Shown one piece after another: positions 1 through 9,649 of a stretch of 64,000 nucleotides of DNA. The notes beneath the pieces are model-generated. The model saw only the letters and a list, made by a program, of their open reading frames with translations. It searched no databases and was not told the origin of the DNA. The stretch comes from Pseudomonas delhiensis (GTDB taxonomy: Bacteria > Pseudomonadota > Gammaproteobacteria > Pseudomonadales > Pseudomonadaceae): NCBI RefSeq assembly GCF_900187975.1, contig NZ_FZPC01000007.1, positions 155,476-219,475 on the forward strand, written 5' to 3'. Position 1 is the first letter of the stretch. Each line of letters opens with the position of its first letter. A program made the translations under genes and the position numbers.

Positions 1-18
1 ACAAACGGCGCCATGCGG

Positions 19-43
19 TTCGCGAGCAAGCTCGCTCCTACGA
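19..43. repeat. REP-like palindromic element
   Basis: An imperfect palindrome (GCGAGCAAGCTCGC) is followed by TCCTACGA. The same core recurs near 51.65, 53.6 and 53.87 kb in this window and is typical of dispersed REP sequences in Pseudomonas. It lies downstream of algR, whose transcription runs toward it, so it may cap the 3' end of that transcript (inference). Confidence 0.6.
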
Positions 44-113
44 AAAGCAACTCGGCGCAGCCTGCAAACCAGCTGCGCCTATGCCTGCAGCCTGCCGCCT
101 GAAGCCTGCAGCC

Positions 114-860
114 TCACAAGTTATGCATCAACCGCCGCACCCCGGCGACATGCCGCCGGCTCACGGTCAGGGCGTCGCCGTCCAGGCCCTTGAGGTAAAG
201 CTGAAAATGCCCCAGCGGGGTGCGCTGCAGGCGCTCGATGCGCTCGCGCGAGACCAGGGCGTTGCGGTGGATGCGCACGAAGCGCTCGCCGAACTCGTCC
301 TCCAGGGCCTTCAGCGGTTCGTCCAGCAGCACTTCGCCGCCGGCGTGGCGCAGGGTCACGTACTTGTGGTCGGCGATGAAGAAGATCACGTCCTCCAGGG
401 GGATCAGCTCGATGCCCTTGCGCGTCCGCGCGCTGATGTGGCTGCGCGGGCCGGGGCCGCCGGCGGCCGGCGGCCTGGTCAACGCCGCCAGCTGGACGCG
501 GTTGGGCCTGGAGGCCTTCTTCAGGGCCTCGGCCAGGTCCTCGGCGCGCACCGGCTTGACCAGGTAGCCGACCGCGCTGACCTGGAAGGCCTCCAGGGCG
601 AATTCATCGTGGGCGGTGCAGAAGATCACCGCCGGGGGGGCTTCGCGCTCGCACAGCTTGGCGGCGACCTGGAGCCCGTCCAGGCCGGGCATGCGGATAT
701 CCAGCAGGACGATATCCGGCTTCAGGCTGTCGATCAGCGCCAGCGCTTCTTCGCCGTTGCTGGCGGAGGGTTCGAGGACGCGGTAGCCGTCCAGTTGCCC
801 CACCAGTCGGGCCAGGCGCTCGCGCGCCAGGGGTTCGTCATCGACGATCAGGACATTCAT
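114..860 (-). CDS. algR: LytTR-type response regulator AlgR
   Basis: This 248-aa response regulator has an N-terminal receiver domain (about residues 1-120; acidic pair D7/D8, phosphoacceptor D54 in LLDIRMPG, conserved KPV near residue 102) and a C-terminal LytTR DNA-binding domain (about 140-245). AlgR in Pseudomonas controls alginate synthesis, type IV pilus twitching and other virulence traits. The sequence is close to the P. aeruginosa protein as remembered. The ATG at 860 is preferred over an upstream in-frame start because it gives the family length and the motif MNVLIVDDEP, and because it lies 4 bp after the fimS stop. It is co-transcribed with fimS. The sensor's phosphotransfer role is family knowledge, not visible here. 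Confidence 0.95.
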   Translation of the reverse strand: MNVLIVDDEPLARERLARLVGQLDGYRVLEPSASNGEEALALIDSLKPDIVLLDIRMPGLDGLQVAAKLCEREAPPAVIFCTAHDEFALEAFQVSAVGYLVKPVRAEDLAEALKKASRPNRVQLAALTRPPAAGGPGPRSHISARTRKGIELIPLEDVIFFIADHKYVTLRHAGGEVLLDEPLKALEDEFGERFVRIHRNALVSRERIERLQRTPLGHFQLYLKGLDGDALTVSRRHVAGVRRLMHNL

Positions 861-864
861 AAGC

Positions 865-1935
865 TCAGGCTTCCTGCATGAGACGCGCACATGGATAGCG
901 TAGACAGGTGTAGTGCCGTCCGTCACGGCGTTCGACGCTGAGACTCGCTTTTGGCCCGAAAAGTGCCGCAATTCTCGCTGCGATATTCTGCAGCGCCTGC
1001 TTGGTCCCCTTCGTGGGCAGCGTCTGCGTCGACTCGTCGTAAGGGTTGCTCACGCACAACTGGAACACACCGTCACGATAGTCCGCCTCAACCTTCACCA
1101 GGCCGCCTTCGATGCGCGGCTGGATACCGTAGATCAATGAATTCTCCAACAGTGGCTGCAGGGTCAACTGCGGGATGGGCACGCCGTCGGGCACGCCGCT
1201 CACCTGCCAGTCCAGTTGCAGCCGGTCGCCCAGGCGATACTGCTCTATGGAAAGATAGCGCCTGGCCAACTCCAGTTCCTCCCCCCAGGAAATTAAAGTC
1301 CCCGGCTTGGCCAGGCTGGCGCGGAACAGGTCCGACAGGTTCAGCACCGCCTGCTCGGCCTTGCCCGGGTCCAGCTCGATCAGGCTGGCGATGCTATTCA
1401 GGCTGTTGAACAGGAAGTGCGGGCGGATGCGCGCCTGCAACGACTCGATGCGCGCGCGCAGCTCGGCCTGTTCCTGCCTGCGCCATTGGCTCTGCAAGTA
1501 AAAGTAGCGTAGCAACAAGGCCGACATGATGAGGGCGATCAAGGCATGGCGCAGGTACAGGTTGACCTCGCCCTTGATCGACAACGGCCCGCCCAGGGCG
1601 TAGTAGTCGGCCACCGCGGTGCAGCCGAGGGTGAGCAGCACCACCAGCAGGCAGCTGGCCAGCCCCGCACCCCACGCCGGCCAGCGCGCCAACAGCGGCC
1701 GCAGGCGGCACAGCAGGCCGGCCGAGAGCAGCACTATCCACTGCACGAACAGCGAGGCCAGGGCCAGGCGCACCCAGTTGAAGCTGGGCGTCATCGGCTC
1801 GGCCAGCACCAGCACCAGCACCAGCAGCTCGGCCAGCAGGACCAGGCTGAACAGCGCCTCGCTCTGGCACAGTTCGGGGATGAAGAAATCGTCGTGGGTT
1901 GCCGGCTGGGCGCCGGTCTTGGCTTGGTTTGGCAT
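865..1935 (-). CDS. fimS: Sensor histidine kinase FimS/AlgZ
   Basis: This 356-aa inner-membrane sensor is the partner of AlgR. The N-terminal half carries several hydrophobic segments (about residues 30-165, consistent with four to six membrane spans). These are followed by a HisKA_7TM/LytS-type kinase core with the conserved [12 protein letters not shown] phosphoacceptor-histidine block and a later [11 protein letters not shown]-box-like segment. As in known AlgZ proteins, the ATP-binding motifs are not textbook. The start at 1935 gives the family length (358 aa in P. aeruginosa); the reading frame stays open upstream into the argH promoter region but that part has no recognisable sequence. 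It is transcribed divergently from argH. Confidence 0.92.
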   Translation of the reverse strand: MPNQAKTGAQPATHDDFFIPELCQSEALFSLVLLAELLVLVLVLAEPMTPSFNWVRLALASLFVQWIVLLSAGLLCRLRPLLARWPAWGAGLASCLLVVLLTLGCTAVADYYALGGPLSIKGEVNLYLRHALIALIMSALLLRYFYLQSQWRRQEQAELRARIESLQARIRPHFLFNSLNSIASLIELDPGKAEQAVLNLSDLFRASLAKPGTLISWGEELELARRYLSIEQYRLGDRLQLDWQVSGVPDGVPIPQLTLQPLLENSLIYGIQPRIEGGLVKVEADYRDGVFQLCVSNPYDESTQTLPTKGTKQALQNIAARIAALFGPKASLSVERRDGRHYTCLRYPCARLMQEA

Positions 1936-2167
1936 CGCCGAAGTTTCCGCAAGCCTCCGCGCCTCGGCAAGCGGATCGCAGCCCGCCGGGCGAATTCGAG
2001 CACCGAAATGTCGACTGCGCCGCGCCCGGCTGGGGCGGCCACCCTGGCTCCCCCCGCCACACCCGTCGAAGCGCACGCCGTTTTTGACCTTCAGCCTGCT
2101 ATTATCGTCGGACTTTGCCCTTCCTGCAGGCGCCGCACGCGCCTCCCTGTTTCCGCGAGAGAGATCC

Positions 2168-3562
<1,395 letters not shown>

Positions 3563-3587
3563 GGCGTTAGCGCGTCAGCCACAAAGG

Positions 3588-3622
3588 AACGCCGCTTCCC
3601 GCGAGGGGAAGCGGCGTTTTTT
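3588..3622 (+). terminator. Rho-independent terminator of argH
   Basis: A perfect 13-bp stem (AACGCCGCTTCCC / GGGAAGCGGCGTT) with a 5-nt loop is followed by a T-run, starting 25 bp after the argH stop codon. Confidence 0.93.
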
Positions 3623-3661
3623 ATTGTCCGCGCGCGGTCCATGCCTTGCTGTGAACGGTAG

Positions 3662-4141
3662 GCGGGCCCTGCCCGCGATTTCGCGCGCAGGGCGCGCTCC
3701 TACAAGGAAATGGTGCGGGTGGGGCAGCGTAGGAGCGGATTTCATCCGCGAATAGCGCCGGAACCTCCGGCTATCGCGGAAAAGTTCCGCTCCTACGAGT
3801 AGGAACGCCATGCCTCGGGGCAGCCTGTAGGAGCGGGCCCTGCCCGCGATTTCGCGCGCAGGGCGCGCTCCTACAAGGAAATGGCGTGGGTGGGGCAGCG
3901 TAGGAGCGGATCTCATCCGCGAATCGCGCCGAAACCTCCGGCTATCGCGGAAAAGTTCCGCTCCTACGAGTAGGAACGCCATGCCTCGGGGCAGCCTGTA
4001 GGAGCGGGCCCTGCCCGCGATTTCGCGCGCAGGGCGCGCTCCTACAAGGAAATGGCGTGGGTGGGGCAGCGTAGGAGCGGATCTCATCCGCGAATCGCGC
4101 CGAAACCTCCGGCTATCGCGGAAAAGTTCCGCTCCTACGAA
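3662..4141. repeat. 171-bp tandem repeat built from REP-like palindromes
   Basis: About 2.8 copies of a 171-bp unit lie head to tail, with units starting near 3662, 3833 and 4004. Each unit contains several short palindromes of the GTAGGAGCGGGCCCTGCCCGCG and GGATNTCATCCGCG kinds. The period is a multiple of three, so a long reading frame with repeating peptide stays open on the minus strand, but it has no ribosome-binding site or known domain and is judged non-coding. The units differ by only a few bases, which points to recent amplification or ongoing homogenisation. Confidence 0.9.
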
Positions 4142-4172
4142 GAGCACCTCGTGCAGCCGGAAACGGCTGATC

Positions 4173-5402
4173 CTACGAAGCGCTTGGCTCCTCGGCCCCA
4201 CAGAACTTCTGCAGCAACTGCAGCTCCATCGGCCCCAGCCCGAGCATCCGCAGCGCCTTCTCCTCCTTCAGCAGCCCGGACTGGGACGCCGGCAGGCGTG
4301 CCGCCCTGGCCGCCAGGTTGAGCACCAGCGCCTTGCGCGAGAACACCCCGCTGCCCATGCCGTAGCAGGCGGCGACCAGCCCGCGCAGCTCCAGCGGCAG
4401 GCGCCAGCGTGCACGCAGCGTGGAGCCGAAGCTGGCGCCGAAGGCCTTGAGGCTGTCGTCGATCTCCTGGTCCTCCAGCGCCCCGCCGCGCCGGCACCAT
4501 TCCTCCAGGGTGCGCAGCACCGCGAGGTCGCCCAGGCAATGCAGCAGGCCGGCGGTGTAGCAGCGCGGCGCGTCGACGTCGAGGCTCTCGGCCAGAGCCT
4601 GGGCAGCATCGGCGGTGCGCTGGGAAAGCGCCCAGAATGCCGCGGCGCGCTCCTTCAGGCGCGGCTCGGCGAGTTGCGCGGCGTGCTCCAGGCTGAGCCC
4701 CAGCACCAGGTTGCAGGCCTGGGCCAGGCCGAGGCGGGCCAGCGCCTGGGCGAGGGTCAGGCAGGGCATGCCGACGTGCCGCGCGGCGCTGTTGGCCGCG
4801 GCGATCAGGCAGGCGGTGATCTGCGGGTCGCGGCCGAATTCTTCCTCCATCTGCTCCAGGCTGGCCCCTTCGCAGCTCAGGCAGCGGCTCGCCGCCTCGC
4901 CCACCGCAGCCAGCAGAGGCGCGCCCTCGGCGGCGTCGCGCGCCTCGGCGAGGAACTCGGCCAGGCTGCCGGTAAGCCCCCGGGGCACGGCGCAACTGAC
5001 TTCCTGCCCCGGCTCCAGCAGCAGGCTGCGCAGGCGCTGGCGCAGGTCCTCGGCATTGAACGGCTTGACCAAGTAGGCGCTGGGCGCCAGCGGCAGCACC
5101 GCGCGCACGCTGGCCGCATCGGCCTTGGCGCTGATCAGGATGAAGTCCGGCGCACCCGCCCCACGGCGGCTGCGGCGCAGGTGGCGGAGCAGGTCGATGC
5201 CATCGGTGCCGGCCAGTTCCTGCTCGGCCAGCACCAGGCCGAAGGCGCGCAGCCGGCAGGCCTGGACGGCCTGGTCGCCGTCCTCGCAGTATTCGACGGC
5301 CGCGTCGCAACGCACGCTCAGTACCAGTTGGCCGAGCAGTTCGCGGTTCCAGGGGTCGGCGGCGGCGACCAGAACGGCCGGCGCTGCGCTGAGTGCTGTC
5401 AT
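4173..5402 (-). CDS. Receiver-HDOD domain protein
   Basis: This 409-aa protein has a CheY-like receiver (about residues 8-125) fused to an HDOD domain (about 150-350). HDOD is a relative of HD phosphodiesterases that usually lacks catalysis and acts in signalling. The receiver looks degenerate: the phosphoacceptor position is Glu60 (GLVLAEQELAGTDG where VLLDxxMPGxDG is expected), only one N-terminal acidic residue (D16) remains, but the KPF lysine motif is kept. This suggests a constitutively 'on' or phosphorylation-independent input (inference). The ATG at 5402 has a GAGAGG ribosome-binding site; longer in-frame starts lack support. It stands alone between the tandem repeat and the gabT terminator. 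Specific partners are unknown. Confidence 0.85.
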   Translation of the reverse strand: MTALSAAPAVLVAAADPWNRELLGQLVLSVRCDAAVEYCEDGDQAVQACRLRAFGLVLAEQELAGTDGIDLLRHLRRSRRGAGAPDFILISAKADAASVRAVLPLAPSAYLVKPFNAEDLRQRLRSLLLEPGQEVSCAVPRGLTGSLAEFLAEARDAAEGAPLLAAVGEAASRCLSCEGASLEQMEEEFGRDPQITACLIAAANSAARHVGMPCLTLAQALARLGLAQACNLVLGLSLEHAAQLAEPRLKERAAAFWALSQRTADAAQALAESLDVDAPRCYTAGLLHCLGDLAVLRTLEEWCRRGGALEDQEIDDSLKAFGASFGSTLRARWRLPLELRGLVAACYGMGSGVFSRKALVLNLAARAARLPASQSGLLKEEKALRMLGLGPMELQLLQKFCGAEEPSAS

Positions 5403-5570
5403 GGAGATCCTCTCGCAGATGCGCGCGCACCTTAACCGAGTCGCAAGGCGCCTGCCAGAGGGCGGGCCGGACGGCATCGCGCGCAGGACAGGATAGCTGA
5501 CGCCGCGGCGCTCTCCGATACGACCAAGGGGGTAGATGCGGCACGGCGACGCAGCCGCGGCGCAGGCCCG

Positions 5571-5602
5571 GATAAAAGAAAGGGCCCGCTTGCGCGGGCC
5601 CT
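5571..5602 (-). terminator. Rho-independent terminator of gabDT
   Basis: Read on the minus strand, a 9-bp stem (AGGGCCCGC / GCGGGCCCT) with a 4-nt loop is followed by TTCTTTTATC. It lies 25 bp beyond the gabT stop codon. Confidence 0.88.
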
Positions 5603-5626
5603 CTCCGGTACTGCCGAACGAGCCTG

Positions 5627-6907
5627 TCAGGCCAGTTCGTCGAAGCACTCGGCCAGGATGGCCAGGCCTTTCTGCAGCTGGGCGTCCGGGATGGTTACCG
5701 GCATCAGGAAGCGGATCACGTTGTAGTAGGTGCCGCAGGAGAGCAGGATCAGGCCCTTCTCGCGAGCACGCACGACGATCTTGCTGACCAGCTCGGCAGC
5801 CGGCTTGTTCACGTCACCGCCTTCGAACAGCTCGATGGCGACCATCGAACCCAGGCCACGGACGTCGCCGATCACCTTGTGCTTGGCCTGGATGTCGCGC
5901 AGGCCGGCCTTCAGGGTTTCGCCAACGGCTTGCGAACGCTCCAGCAGCTTCTCTTCGTCGAACACCTTCAGCACGGCCAGGGCCGCTGCGCAGGCGATCG
6001 GGCTGCCGGCGTAGGTGCCGCCCAGGCCACCGGGGGCGATGGCGTCCATGATCTCGGCCTTGCCGACAACGCCGGAGATCGGGAAGCCGCCGCCGACGGA
6101 CTTGGCGAAGGTGGTCAGGTCCGGGACGATGCCCAGCTGCTCGGTGGCGAAGAAGGTGCCGGTGCGGCCGGCGCCGGTCTGCACTTCGTCGGCGATCAGC
6201 AGGATGCCGTGCTCGTCGCACAGGGCGCGCAGGCGCTGCATGAACGGCTTGGAGTTGACGTAGAAGCCACCCTCGCCCTGTACCGGCTCGATGATGATGG
6301 CGGCGATGTCACGCGGCTGCGCGTCGTTCTTGAAGATGCGCTCGATGCTGGCGATCGACTCGTCTTCGCTGATGCCGTGCAGTTCGCACGGCGCCAGGGC
6401 GCGGAAGATGCCGCCCGGCATCAGGCCCATGCCGGCGGAGTACGGAACCACCTTGCCGGTCAGGCCCAGGGTCATCATGGTGCGGCCGTGGTAGGCGCCG
6501 GTGAAGGCGATCACGCCGGCACGGCCGGTGGCGGCGCGGGCGATCTTCACGGCGTTCTCGACCGCTTCGGAGCCGGAGGTGACCAGCAGGGTCTTCTTCG
6601 GGAAGTTGCCCGGCACGCGCTTGGCGATCTCTTCGGCCAGCTCGATGTAGGGCTCGTAGGCCAGCACCTGGAAGCAGGTGTGGGACAGCTTGGTCAGTTG
6701 CTCCTGAACGGCGGCGACCACTTTCGGGTGCAGGTGGCCGGTGTTCAGTACTGCGATGCCGCCGGCGAAGTCGATGTATTCGCGACCCTCGACGTCCCAC
6801 ACGGTGGCGTTCTCGGCGCGCTCGGCGACGACCGGGTGGATCTGGCCCACGCCGCGCGGAACGGCGGCCTGACGGCGTTGCAGCAGGGATTCGTTGGTTT
6901 TGCTCAT
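5627..6907 (-). CDS. gabT: 4-aminobutyrate aminotransferase
   Basis: This 426-aa PLP-dependent class III aminotransferase transfers the amino group of GABA (or 5-aminovalerate) to 2-oxoglutarate to give succinate semialdehyde. Visible family marks are the TSGSEAVENAVKIAR cofactor-binding block, AYHGRT, the IADEVQTGAGRTG aspartate loop and the Schiff-base lysine in TFAKSVGGGFP. Length and both ends are standard. It follows gabD on the same strand with a 196-bp spacer, so the two are probably one transcript ending in the terminator at 5571-5602. Its product is the substrate of the neighbouring GabD. Confidence 0.95.
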   Translation of the reverse strand: MSKTNESLLQRRQAAVPRGVGQIHPVVAERAENATVWDVEGREYIDFAGGIAVLNTGHLHPKVVAAVQEQLTKLSHTCFQVLAYEPYIELAEEIAKRVPGNFPKKTLLVTSGSEAVENAVKIARAATGRAGVIAFTGAYHGRTMMTLGLTGKVVPYSAGMGLMPGGIFRALAPCELHGISEDESIASIERIFKNDAQPRDIAAIIIEPVQGEGGFYVNSKPFMQRLRALCDEHGILLIADEVQTGAGRTGTFFATEQLGIVPDLTTFAKSVGGGFPISGVVGKAEIMDAIAPGGLGGTYAGSPIACAAALAVLKVFDEEKLLERSQAVGETLKAGLRDIQAKHKVIGDVRGLGSMVAIELFEGGDVNKPAAELVSKIVVRAREKGLILLSCGTYYNVIRFLMPVTIPDAQLQKGLAILAECFDELA

Positions 6908-7103
6908 AGCTTCCTCAGTGGCCGCTCATCGGGCGGCCGGGTCAAAGGATGAAGACGGGGAGAAGCCACTCGCGACAGCATACGATGATCGACTGTCGCG
7001 GCACTTGCGGCCCGCCGGGTGGGTTGTCCGGTGCCACCACCGGAAAACGCCGACGCGTGGGTGGCTGCCGGCTCTTGCCTGCCACCCGCGCGTCCACGGG
7101 AAA

Positions 7104-8555
7104 TCAGATGCCGCCCAGGCAGAGGTACTTGACCTCGAGGTAGTCCTCGATGCCGTACTTCGAACCCTCGCGCCCCAGGCCCGAGGCCTTGATGCCGCCG
7201 AAGGGGGCGACCTCGTTGGAGATCAGGCCGGTGTTGATGCCCACCATACCGTATTCCAGGGCCTCGGCCACGCGGAACACGCGGCCCAGGTCACGGGCGT
7301 AGAAGTAGGAGGCCAGGCCGAACTCGGTGTCGTTGGACATGGCGATGACGTCGGCCTCGTCCTTGAAGCGGAACACCGGCGCTAGCGGGCCGAAGGTCTC
7401 GTCCTTGGACACCAGGGCGTTCTTCGGCACGTCGACCAGGATGGTCGGCTCGAAGAAGGTGCCGCCCAGGGCATGCGGCTTGCCGCCGGCGACGACCTTG
7501 GCGCCCTTGCCCACGGCATCGGCGATGTGTTCTTCGACCTTGGCCACGGCCTTGGAATCGATCAGCGGGCCGGTGGTCACGCCGCTTTCCAGGCCGTTGC
7601 CGATGTTCAGCTTGGCCACGGCGGCCTTGAGCTTCTCGACGAAGGCGTCGTACACGCCGTCCTGCACGTACAGGCGGTTGGCGCACACGCAGGTCTGGCC
7701 GTTGTTGCGGTACTTGGAGATCAGCGCGCCTTCGACGGCGGCGTCCAGGTCGGCATCGTCGAAGACGATGAAGGGCGCGTTGCCGCCCAGCTCCAGGGAG
7801 ACCTTCTTGATGTCCTTGGCGCATTCGGCCATCAGTTGGCGGCCGATCTCGGTCGAACCGGTGAAGGTCAGCTTGCGCACGATCGGGTTGCTGGTCAGCT
7901 CGCCGCCAACTTCGCCGGCGCTGCCGGTGACCACACTGAACACGCCTTTCGGAATGCCGGCGCGCTCGGCCAGCTCGGCCAGGGCCAGGGCGGAGTACGG
8001 TGTCTGCGAAGCGGGCTTCAGCACCATGGTGCAGCCGGCGGCCAGGGCCGGGCCGGCCTTGCGGGTGATCATCGCCGAGGGGAAGTTCCACGGGGTGATG
8101 GCCGCGGTGACGCCGATCGGCTGCTTGATCACGATGATGCGCTTGTCCGGCTGGTGGCCGGGAATGGTGTCGCCATAGATGCGCTTGGCTTCCTCGCCGA
8201 ACCACTCGAGGAAGGAGGCGGCGTAGGCGATCTCGCCCTTGGCTTCGGCCAGCGGCTTGCCCTGCTCGATGGTCATCAGGCGGGCCAGGTCGTCCTGGTT
8301 CTGGATCATCAGCTCGAACCAGCGGCGCAGCTTGTTGGCGCGCTCCTTGGCGGTCAGCGCACGCCAGGCCGGCAGGGCCTTCTCGGCAGCCTCGATGGCG
8401 CGGCGGGTTTCGGCGGCGCCCATCTTCGGCACGGTGCCGATGATCTCGTTGGTGGCCGGGTTGTTGACCTTGATGGTCTGACCGCTGTCGGCGTCCACCC
8501 AGGAACCGTCGATATAGGCCTGTTGGCGGAACAGCTTGGCATCATTGAGTTGCAT
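7104..8555 (-). CDS. gabD: NADP-dependent succinate-semialdehyde dehydrogenase
   Basis: This 483-aa aldehyde dehydrogenase oxidises succinate semialdehyde (or glutarate semialdehyde) to the acid in GABA and polyamine catabolism. It has the ALDH glutamate motif LELGGNAPF, the catalytic cysteine in NNGQTCVCANR and the PWNFP segment of the cofactor-binding half. The N-terminus MQLNDAKLFRQQAYIDGSW is typical of GabD and supports the start at 8555. It is the first gene of a gabDT operon; a perfect palindrome lies about 390 bp upstream (8947-8966). Confidence 0.95.
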   Translation of the reverse strand: MQLNDAKLFRQQAYIDGSWVDADSGQTIKVNNPATNEIIGTVPKMGAAETRRAIEAAEKALPAWRALTAKERANKLRRWFELMIQNQDDLARLMTIEQGKPLAEAKGEIAYAASFLEWFGEEAKRIYGDTIPGHQPDKRIIVIKQPIGVTAAITPWNFPSAMITRKAGPALAAGCTMVLKPASQTPYSALALAELAERAGIPKGVFSVVTGSAGEVGGELTSNPIVRKLTFTGSTEIGRQLMAECAKDIKKVSLELGGNAPFIVFDDADLDAAVEGALISKYRNNGQTCVCANRLYVQDGVYDAFVEKLKAAVAKLNIGNGLESGVTTGPLIDSKAVAKVEEHIADAVGKGAKVVAGGKPHALGGTFFEPTILVDVPKNALVSKDETFGPLAPVFRFKDEADVIAMSNDTEFGLASYFYARDLGRVFRVAEALEYGMVGINTGLISNEVAPFGGIKASGLGREGSKYGIEDYLEVKYLCLGGI

Positions 8556-9165
8556 GACCAGTCTCCTTCGAGGAAAGCCATAAGCAGCGGGTCTACCTCG
8601 ACTACACCCGCCTGCTCTTGTTGTCCGGGAAGCATTGGAGGGGCGCTCGCCCCACCCGTTCCATCGTCCCGCCGCGCCGCCCGCCTGGCGGACGGCACCG
8701 GCGCTAGCGCACGGTCACCGATCGTCGCGCACGGGCGCGCGAAAACGGACCACGGCGGTAGCCGTAGCCGGTCGGGTCAACCGGGAGGTCCATGGACGGG
8801 ATACGCTGCGGAAACGCCACCACTGCAGGAGTCGGCTGCTGCACGGCATCGCGTGCATTCGCCAGGCAGTACGGAAGTCGGTCATCCCACTGGCACGAGG
8901 CCGGGTACTGTGACGCCAATTCCCCTGTCTCCTGTTGTTGTGGTGGGCGTTTGAAATGTCAAACGCATCCTAGGGCCCCATCCCCCAAAGGGCAAGGGGT
9001 CGTTCGAAAAAACCAACGAAAGTACATGCCACCCGGCGCCTCCAGGCCAGCCCCGGCCGACGGGCGGCAGGCCATTCGCGAAATCGCCGGCGCACCTGCC
9101 AAGCGATGGACGCCGCCCGATCAGATGCGTATGATTGCCGCCTGCCGCGCCAGGCGCGGCCATAC
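8556..9165. other. 610-bp intergenic region upstream of gabD
   Basis: No convincing gene is seen here; open frames on both strands lack ribosome-binding sites and known motifs. It should hold the gabDT promoter and the tRNA-Arg promoter. The only clear local structure is the inverted repeat at 8947-8966. Confidence 0.6.
8947..8966. promoter_or_regulatory. Perfect inverted repeat, candidate operator
   Basis: The sequence GCGTTTGA-AATG-TCAAACGC is an 8-bp perfect inverted repeat with a 4-bp spacer. It lies between gabD (divergent side) and the tRNA-Arg gene. A role as an operator for gabDT is inference; the distance to the gabD start (about 390 bp) is large. Confidence 0.35.
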
Positions 9166-9242
9166 GCATCCGTAGCTCAGCTGGATAGAGTACTGCCCTC
9201 CGAAGGCAGGGGTCGTGGGTTCGAATCCCGCCGGATGCGCCA
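9166..9242 (+). tRNA. tRNA-Arg (anticodon CCG)
   Basis: This 77-nt tRNA has acceptor arms GCATCCG / CGGATGC, D-arm TAGCTCAGCTGGATAGAG, anticodon stem CTGCC-CTCCGAA-GGCAG with anticodon CCG (reads CGG), T-arm GTGGGTTCGAATCCCGC and an encoded CCA end. It marks the left edge of the defence island; tRNA-Arg genes are common integration sites, but no second copy of its 3' end was found in the window. Confidence 0.97.
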
Positions 9243-9248
9243 TATACG

Positions 9249-9278
9249 AAGGCCCAGGTGAATACCTGGGCCTTTTCG
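9249..9278 (+). terminator. Terminator after tRNA-Arg
   Basis: An 11-bp perfect stem (AAGGCCCAGGT / ACCTGGGCCTT) with a 4-nt loop GAAT is followed by TTCGTTTT, 6 bp past the tRNA CCA end. Confidence 0.92.
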
Positions 9279-9411
9279 TTTTGGGCTGTGCTGAAATGGT
9301 CGGGCCTGCCTGGAAGCCTCCCCCCTGGCATTCGTAAAATTTTGTCTATCCAGGCACCTGCATTTCAAATAATGTTCATGCAGTTAAAAAATCTCTAGCC
9401 AGGAGCACAGA

Positions 9412-9645
9412 ATGGAGAGCCAGTTCGTCGGCTATGCCTTTCTGGTCGAAGCCCTGAAGCTGAAAGTCTTCCCGATTCAGCGTCCCGCGGCGATCAGGCC
9501 TGTCACACGGATCGAACCGTTGGGCCGCGAACTCGCAGTTCCCCAACGCCTCGCTCCGCCGCCAGGCGATTGCTGTGCCCACGTACTGTTCGCCCTGAAG
9601 CACGAGGGAATCAACCTGGGCGTACTGGCCCAGGCCTTAAGCCGC
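9412..9645 (+). pseudogene. Fic protein N-terminal part, out of frame
   Basis: About 78 codons from ATG 9412 match the N-terminal region of about 500-aa Fic proteins; the segment VLFALKHEGINLGVLAQALSR is the typical block just before the residues that begin the next frame (MLAELRKAPSGAYIRKACYLWEAF). The continuation is in the +1 frame, and that frame has a stop (TAA at about 9635) just upstream, so one extra base near 9645 breaks the gene. Either a real frameshift or a sequencing error; reading on in the original frame gives unrelated sequence. Confidence 0.7.
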
Positions 9646-9649
9646 CACC

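Noticed and set aside
3575..4201. 208-codon minus-strand frame with repeating peptide
   Set aside because: It is the 171-bp tandem repeat (multiple of three) read as protein; no ribosome-binding site and no known domain.
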